Assembly: GCF_001949145.1 (NCBI RefSeq) | Contig: NW_019091444.1 | Location: 978,273 to 1,042,272, forward strand | DNA: 64,000 nucleotides | Origin: Acanthaster planci | Lineage: Eukaryota; Echinodermata; Asteroidea; Valvatida; Acanthasteridae | Direction: 5' to 3' | Shown: one piece after another, positions 38,501 through 47,500 of the stretch | Position numbering within the stretch: position 1 is the stretch's first letter | Layout of the letters: every line of letters begins with the position of its first letter | Notes under the pieces: model-generated | Told to the model about the DNA's origin: nothing | What the model saw: the letters and a program-made list of their open reading frames with translations, nothing else | The model's database searches: none | Made by a program: the position numbers and the translations under genes

Positions 38501-41500
38501 CGCCCACCTATCAAGACCCACCCCTCTACTTCACCGAGCAGAACTACAGTCTGGTCTGCCAGGGGCGTGGCCACCCCGCCCCACTCCTCTCATGGGAGTG
38601 GCGCAGCTGCACCAGCGAGCTCTGCAACCATCTCGGGGAGCTGACGGATGACAACCAGTGGATTCCCGTCGGGGCTGGGGCCCAATCGTGGGCGCAGGCA
38701 GGAGACCTCTCCGCCCTGGCCTCTGAGCGGAGCACAACGTCGGTCCTGAGCCTGGGAAGGGTGCCGCAGTCCGGCATTTTCCGCTGTGTGGGCCGGTCGC
38801 CGTCGGACCAAATTCAAGACGTGGTGTACGACACCCTGGAATATAGACTGACCGGTAAGTTTAGTAATTAAGTGACTGATTCGAATTCTTGGTACATGTA
38901 TATGAATGCTTCCATTACATTTCAGCAAAAACAGTAGCAGAGTTGAGAACTTGGATGGGTGGTTTAATTAGCTACAGCTGCTCAATGGTTTCCTTATCAT
39001 GATGAGCCCTCTTGAAGAAGTCAGATCAGTTGTTCGCAGGTAGATCGACAATGAAAGTACCAGTTCAGAAATTATCTCAGCTGTATTGGAGCTCATGCCT
39101 TTGACACAAACGTCAACAGATTTGAAGTTCAGCCTGCCGGCTGTTCAGGAGGTGAAGACCGTGTACAACTTTGACCAGGCCAGCTTGGCTTGCAAGACGA
39201 ACATCTACGCATTTGCCGAGGATGCAGCCTGGGACTGGATCCCCGCCGACAACGCGACCTCGTCGGAGCCCATCCCAATCAGCTCCGACGACGAGAGGGT
39301 CACGGCCTTGGGGCAGACGGGGTTCCATTATACGTCGGAGCTGACGATAAGCAGGGCCCTGGCCAACAACACGGGGGTGTACCGCTGCTGGGCGCAAAAA
39401 CGGAGGACCAATGAAAGTGTGGTCGTGTATGAAGTACAGCTAAACGTGAAAGGTTTGTCAATCTGTTTTATCAAAGGCTCGATAGCGAGCAGCATTAGCC
39501 CTCTTGGCTCAAGTGTCAGCGATAGGTTCACCGTTCGAAATACAAACTATGATAAGTGCAGTGGAAATCTTGTGCTGTCTTCAATACAAGTGCTTCATAG
39601 CTGTCAACTATTTCAAAATTGTGTACAGCCAAGATAGTCTTTTTATCATCATGTTTCAATGCCCCTCCCCATGGTGTAGAGGTGTGACAAACTCCCGACT
39701 GCCATGTCTTCTTTGTGGCTGCTGCCTGCTCACAGAATTGTGCTCATTCTGACGAAATCTCATGTGTCATCCATGTAGTACATGCCCAGCCATTGCCTGC
39801 CTACGCTTGAGCAGATTTCAGATAGCATTAGAAGTCGATCTCACCTTTGCTTTTTGGATGCATTTTGGTCACTTTCCCTGCAGAAATTGTTCTGCCCAGG
39901 TTCATTACGGAGCTGCAACGAACGTACACCCTGGACAGGAAGAAGACCATCCCCTTCGACTTTGTGCTGGAATGCCGAGCAAGGGGCGACCCCCTCCCCG
40001 AACTGGCCTGGTCTAAAGACGGACGCCCAATCACCGCCGACAACAGCACCGTCACCAACATAGAGACAGGGCTCGTTACAAACAACACGGTGGCCTCCAA
40101 GCTGTATCTGTCGCCAGAGGTCACACCAGCCCATGGCGGGATGTACGTGTGCCGCGTTGAGAATAAAGGAGGCTCAGCGTTATCCGCGGGCGAGTTGCTC
40201 ATTCAAGGTAAAAACCTGAAATTACAAACATCGGGTTGCTTCTAGCATGTTAACACCAGTCTGTTTGTGCAGGTTTCAGCAGTAAGCTACTGTTTGAATC
40301 CTACATGGATATATAAGCCAAAATGTTGTTTCTTCCAAAAAATTTTTAGAGTCCTCACAAATATTCAAATAAAAACCATATATATTTGTGACGACACCAA
40401 AGTTGTGTGAACACTCAAAACCTAATACGGAGGATACAAGCTCAACGAGACGGCAAAAGACTGGAAAAGATCCATCATTGCCATCTTGGGAACAAAATTC
40501 ACCACCTAGAGAAGGTGAGCAGAGGAAAAGGGCATCTACCCTTTCTTCAGAGATCCCAGGCCGGAAAGAATTTTTGGTTTTTGGGTAGCCTAAATAAATT
40601 TTAGAAAACTTATTGAGGGTGTCATACCGAACGTAACATGGTCCACCCCTCTGAACCCGCCCCAGAGAGTCCCACGGCCACCATCAGCGAGGAAGTCTAC
40701 ACCCACAACATCGGGGACAACCTGACCATCCCGTGCATCATCACAGGAGAGCCGGCACCCGAGATCTCCTGGAAGTGGCAACCCCACGAAGGCAATCAGC
40801 TGGAGGACGTGCCCGCAAAGAGGTACGACAACGACGCCCGGGCGCTGGTCTTCAAGCGACTGGCAGAGGCGGACAATGGCGAGTACACGTGCGTCGCCCG
40901 AAATGACCACGGGGAAGCCAGGGACACCGTGACGCTTGTCATACGTGAGAACATCGTTCCTCCCTTTTCGGCACTCCATCTATTCTGTTTGCCGTTCTCA
41001 CTCTCTGTTTTAATGTCAGTCATCAATATCAGTCATACTTTGCCACTGGATGCAATTATTTTGCCATATTTGTCGTTAACTTCCCGGAAGGTGCTCTGTG
41101 AATAGAGCAGATGCATTGCCTCATATGAAGATGCAGTGAAAATTAGTCAGGCAGACAGATTACCCACATCTAGCCCTTATGCACTTCAAATTTCACCTTC
41201 ATTGCACTCTTGGAATTAACGCAAAACTTGAACAGCGCTACCGCCATATCCAGCACAGTCTTTCAGGTCCACGGCTTTGACGTGTGTTTCGTATAGCGAT
41301 ATGGTAAGACTCACGAATTCTTGTAACTTTTTGTCCTCCACAGACAGGGACAATGCACTGCTGGTACCCCTGCTAGCCGGTGGTATCATCGCTGGCATCA
41401 TATTTCTGATCCTGGTCCTCGGCATAATAGCCATGGCAAAGCGGGTGAGTGGCGTGCAGTCCCCAGTGGCATCGTGTGTGTGGCCACACGAGGGCGCTTG

Positions 41501-44500
41501 TGCAACAACTTTTTAGCATGAAAACAAAGTCCAGATCAGTGCAGCACTCCTGCAACACTCCTACGTGTTTGAGTTTTTTGAGGCTGAAATTTTATCAGAG
41601 ATTCTAACGACTCTCCTGCCATTTTCCGTAAAAAAATGTTTGCAGGAATTTATGTTGACAAGAAAAAGGTATGCAGTGAGGTCAGAATTAAGCCCGTCAT
41701 GCCGCGGCTCTCGCCGTCTCCCGGAGCGAAGGGGTTAAGGAGCCTTGCCAAGGTTGGATTTGACTGCGCTCACAAACTTGAGGTCACATTTGATAGCTTT
41801 TCATTTGTGGTCATTTCTTTACAGAATTTCCGATTGGCTCGGAAGGCCAAACGCAATTCCGCAAACATGGAGTTGGGTCTGGTCAATCCCCGGTCCCCGC
41901 GTGGCCCCGCCTCCCCCTTCCGCATGTCCTTCAAGGAGGAGTTTGGGGACCAGTTGCCCTTTGACCCCCGGTGGGAGTTCCCCCGCGATCGGCTGAAGCT
42001 AGGTGAGTCACTTTGTTGGCAAAGAGAGTTTTGAATTACATTTTCTTTTCACAAGAAGACATGTTTTTCGACTGTTAGTTTTTGAACAAATCAATATACA
42101 TATGAAGAGGTACAGCAAAATACTTGACAATTGCACAGTTTGGACCAGGGGATCTAGATGTTTAGAACGACTGAGCTTTGGACGAAATTGCCCAGTTGAT
42201 CGTTCTGGTTTCAACGTAGTTTATATCTCTTGTAATTTGCCAAGCAAGATTTTAATCAATGATTATCGGGATTATGTAATAATGCAAAAAACTGTAGTTG
42301 TTAGCTGGAAAATACGAGAGTTTTAAAGATGTCATTTGTAGATTCAAACAATTTCTCTAAGCGACAACAAATTCGGGACAACCTTTTTTTTGCACTTGCA
42401 AAGGTAAGATTATTGGGGTCACGGGGTCAATTTAAAAATGTCATTAATAGATTGGAACATCCTCTTTCACATCTCACATCATTGTGTAGTGACAACAAGT
42501 GTTGGGCAAACTCTTTTTTTTCTCAGGTGCAAATTAAGGTTATGTGGGTCACGCTCTGTCCATTCGGACTCTTCATCATGAACTTGGCTAAGTCCTACTT
42601 TAATTGGGGCATTGGTAAATAAACCCCTGTCGTTTGACATGCACTTTAAGATGCTCAATGAGACGAGCAAAGTAACAAGAGGACTGGGGTGGAAGTTGAG
42701 GTTTTGTTCTTTCGTTTGTTCCCTCCTCTGCAGGCTCTGTGATTGGTCAAGGAGCCTTTGGCATGGTTCTCAAAGGAGTGGCAGCCGGAATCAACAAGAA
42801 TGAGCGATATGTCCCGGTGGCCGTGAAAACCGTCAAATGTAAGATTTGCCAAAGCTTTGACAAGTGCAGTGGAATTTCTGTATTCGGCTTTTCGCTTCGT
42901 ATCACGGCGCAAAACAAATAGAGTGAACGATGGGTTCAGGTTTGGTGCAGAAGGGAATGCAAATGCACTCTTTGCATCAGGAATTGTCAGTGGCAAAATC
43001 TATCGAAGTTATGTCGCATTCAGCTTTTGCGAATTTGCTCCAAGGTCATTCCTCGTCCGATTTTGTGGCCACTTCTGGGTTGACCTGAGACCTGTCCTCA
43101 AAAACTGACTTTTTAAATACGTAACAACCAAAGGTTGCCATTTTCGTTTGAAGTTCAGAGTTTCCCTCCCTGAGCGAGTGTTTTATCTGGTGTCTTTTTT
43201 TTTCATTTCCAGCTGATTGTAGTTATGTCGACCGGAAGGCACTGTTCGGGGAATTGAAAATGCTTATTCAGGTGGGACATCACCTCAACGTTGTCAACTT
43301 CCTGGGCGCCTGCACGCAGGATTGTAAGTGCACCTCCACAGATGTTACTATTTCCAAACTACTTTGTTACAAGTTTTCCATTTTTCCTACTAGCAGGACT
43401 TTCCTGACTTCCCACAAAGTGAGATCACAAAACAAATATAAGATTTCAGCCACTCTGACTTTTGTGAAAATTGTGGACCAAAGTACTTGAAACGTACTTG
43501 GCCGAGTTTTATTCCGTAATCTTACTTTGGAGTATGCGCTGTCCAATGTCCGTGGCTTTGTTCACGCCGAACCATTTCAATACTCGGCTGTGAAGTTTAT
43601 ACTTTACTAGTACCAGACTATAACACTGATAATGATTCTATTTCTTCCCCGGCCGGCCACGAATTGACAGCCCCTCCCCTCGTCATCGTGGAGTACTGCC
43701 CGTACGGGAACCTGAGCGACTACCTGCGCTCCAAGCGCGACACCTTCCAGGCTGTCAAGCCGGCCAAGAGCGAGGCAGAGGAGAACCAGGAGAACGAGCT
43801 GAACTACGCCGACCTGCTGCTGCGGGAGGCCTGCGTGAGCGAGCCACCGGCCGCTGAGTACGAGCTAGTGGACAAGGAGGCCAAGCGCATGGCCGAGAAG
43901 CCGTTGTCCGTGGAGGACCTGGTGTGCTACTGCTTCCAGGTGGCTCGGGGGATGGAGTTCCTGGCTTCCAGGAAGGTAGGATGCCCCCCCCCCCACCAAA
44001 AAACAAATTCAAATTTTTCCCATCACAGGTTCATGGAACTTTGAAAGGGTCTTGGGTTTGGGGCTCTTTTATCAACCTTGGGTCATTTGTTTATTGTTGA
44101 GAAGCATTGTGGGATGTAGTAGAAAGTTTATTTGAAATGTTAATACTATTGCAAGAAATCTGTTAATATAGACTCTTGCGTTATCACAGTTTTAGTGGAA
44201 ATGGACAGATTGTACGGAATAGCTGTAAAACTGCACGTTAAATTCCAAAACGCCAGTCAAGAATGTCATTTTGTGGTCCGAGCCAGTTACCTTGGGGGAA
44301 ATGGATGCCAGAAATACTGTGGCCAAACTTAACAAATTGTTTGGGTTTCTTTTTCAGTGTATTCATCGGGATTTGGCAGCCCGCAACGTGCTTCTGGGCG
44401 GGAACAACGTGGTGAAGATTTGTGACTTTGGACTGTCCAGGAGTTTCTACCACGACACCGACTACATTGGCAGCGGCAAGGTAGGCACTGTAAGAACGTG

Positions 44501-47500
44501 ACGATAATCTGTCCCAAGTTAATCCCTTCCAGAGTTCTCTTCTTTGAAAATTCAAAACTAGGAGTTTCCCAAAATGCCCCTGAAATCTGCAGAACCTGTC
44601 TAACGAGAAAAACCAAACAACATTTCATTCTGGTTTCAGGGCCTCTTGCCGATCAAGTGGATGGCCCCAGAGGCAATCTTTGACAAGATCTTTACGACCT
44701 ACAGTGACATGTGAGTACCTCGGACTGTCTGTCTGTTGTCCATTGTTGGTATGTGCATTTGCCCAGGGAAGGAGGTTTTAAGAGTCCAACCCTCCCACCT
44801 CCACCATGGCAGAAAGGGAGAAACAAAGGAGGAATCATCTATTGCTTCTTGATGCATTTGGAAGTTCAGCAGTTTTTGAAAGAATCCAAACATGTTGGAA
44901 ATTCTGCCGTGCCCAATGGGTGTCTTACTGTTTCCATATTTGTTCCTCGAGTTACTTCAAAAATATTTCTCTTTTGTCTTTCAGCATTTTTCTTTGTACT
45001 CCACCTTGGGGTCGTTTTTTTCGGGACTGTATTTTCTTCCCTTTTTCTGCCTTCTCCTTCAGATCTTTTTATATTGACCGTGTCTTGTGCCCTGTCTCTG
45101 TCATTGACTTCCCTGTGTTTTCTTTCCCGCAGCTGGTCCTTCGGCGTGTTCACATGGGAGGTGTTTTCCCTCGGTGGGTCCCCGTATCCCGGCGTGCAGG
45201 TGGACGAGAAATTCTACGACAAGATGAAGGCAGGCTACCGGATGAGCTGCCCAGAGCACGCGCCCAGAGAAGTGTAAGCTAAATGTTGTCAGTCAGTCAA
45301 ATTCCCAATAAAGTGTCCAGTACTACCAATTATCAATTGATACCGATCGATCAGTCAGTCAATCAATCAATCAATTAGTCAAACATTTGATCAATCAATC
45401 AGTCAATTAATCATTCATTCAATTGATCCATCAATCATTCAGTTGATCAATCAATTAGTCTGTTGATTGATCAATTAGTCAGTCAGCCACTCATTCAGTT
45501 AGTCAACAATCAGTGGATCATTTTTGAGATGTACTTTTGCATCTCCCCAACACAAAACCACATCTTGAAAATAGTTCGCGGAACCCACTTCTACACCTGA
45601 CTCAGACCGGCCAGCCGAACCCAGCAAGCTCAGTGGTCGAGTGGTCAAGACGTCGTGTTAAGCAGGAGGTCATGGGTTCGAGTCCCACCCGAGTAAGCTT
45701 GCAATTTTTTTTGCAAGCTCTCAGATAAGCACTGAGTATACATAATTTATAAATATATACATCGGGTAAGAGCAAAACCCATAATTAAATTGATCAGTCA
45801 ATCGGTCAATCACCAGTTCAATGATGATCAATGAATCAACAAATCAAAGATTTATCAGTCAGTCGAGTCAGTTTATCATCAAATTTGTCATCAATCGTTC
45901 ACTACTATGATCAGTCTTTCAATCAATCCATATATTTCTCAGTTGTACACTGAGAATCAGTAAATACAAGAATAAGAAGTACTCGACTCGTGTCCATCTC
46001 AGTGAATCAAACAGATAATATTCTGGTAACAGATGATTGGCCAATAATTGACTAATTGATGACCTATCAATCACCAAATTGATAAGCAGGATCTTTTGGT
46101 CGAATTGAATTCTGCTCATAGTAGGTTGCTGATTTGTTGCAATTTTCAGTGATTAATTTGGTACTTGGTTTGTTGCTGTCACCCACGTAGGTATAATCTC
46201 ATGCTGGAGTGCTGGAGTGACGAACCCAAGGACAGACCCATGTTCTCTGAGCTGGCTGGGCAGTTTGGCGAACTCCTGGAATCAAACACAAGACAGGTAG
46301 GAGGCCAGTTTCTATAAATGCATCCATTTTTTTTGAAGATGCGAGAACTATTCAGTATTTCAAATGAACAGATTTGAGTGTTCAGCATCGCACTCTTTGT
46401 TCAACTCGCGGGAGCACGAACAGTCTGACAAGAAGAGATTTGTGGATGGAAGGGGGAGCTCCGAGGGCCATGGCCCACCAAAAGGATCCGAATTTTTTTC
46501 AAACGAGATCCAGGCAAATTCTTCAGGGTTTCATTCCAATTTCCTTCCTCCTGAGCTGAGAGCATGGAAAAAAAAAACCTAAGAACTTAGCCTCACTACT
46601 CAGAGAATCCAGAAAAGATTGTATAAAAAACTTCCAAATTCCCCCCCCACAGCAGGAAAACATGTTTAGCCCCTCTGAAAAATTTGATTCTGCAGCTGTC
46701 TTTGCATGCATGGTAAAGACACACATACAGCGATCGTACATTCCCACAGACGGTGGTCGTGTGTGAATACAAAGTTATTTTTTGGTTTGTTTTTTTTCAC
46801 AGGAGTACATCGACCTGAACATACCCTACCAGGAGGGCCAGTATTGTGAGCTGGATTTCGGGAAGTTGTCGATTAACCGCAAGCCGGACACCATCAAGGA
46901 GGAAACCGAAACCCCGCAAAAGCCGTCGGACGGCAAGACGACTCAAGATGCGGCGGACGATCACTTTGGTGACCCCACGTATCACAGGGTGCCAAGAGAT
47001 GGGGAGAAGGACCACACCGAGGGGGCGGCACCCCAAACTGAGGAGGGGGGGAACGAGCCCCCAAGCACTGAAATTCTAGGAGAGGCCAGCCTCATGCATC
47101 GATACAGCGCCGGCCCAGGTTCACAGGGTCCCTCCAAACCACAAGTGCAATTGCCAGACAGCTTGCCAGAGGACCCATACAAGGGTGGAACGGACGAACC
47201 CCTCCACACCTATACGTCAGTGAAGGGGACACGTCCCGGTTTAAGCTCGGACAATGTTGCGGGCAGTGGCTTTGCACGTGATGCGGGCAAGGGCCGAGTT
47301 GATGATCTACCCTCACCAGACGACAATAAACTTCACACCTATGCTTCAATTAAGGGCTCGCGGCCTGACAAATCTGCCCCATCAGATCCCGACAAGGGCC
47401 TGGAGGGGAACCACTTGTACTCATCCATCAAGGGGGGCCGGCCCAATGTGACCCTTGACGCAACCCCAAAGGTCAAAGATCAGGATGGCTGCACCGACCC

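Noticed and set aside
41646-41668. Possible 23-nt micro-exon (…tttgcag | gaattt…aaaag | gtatgc) between the receptor's transmembrane and juxtamembrane exons
   Set aside because: 23 nt would shift the frame; splicing exon 14 straight to exon 15 keeps phase 0 and gives the conserved juxtamembrane sequence.
45626-45700. Functional tRNA gene
   Set aside because: A and B boxes are present, but no acceptor stem pairs and the sequence is embedded in repeats; a SINE head is more likely.
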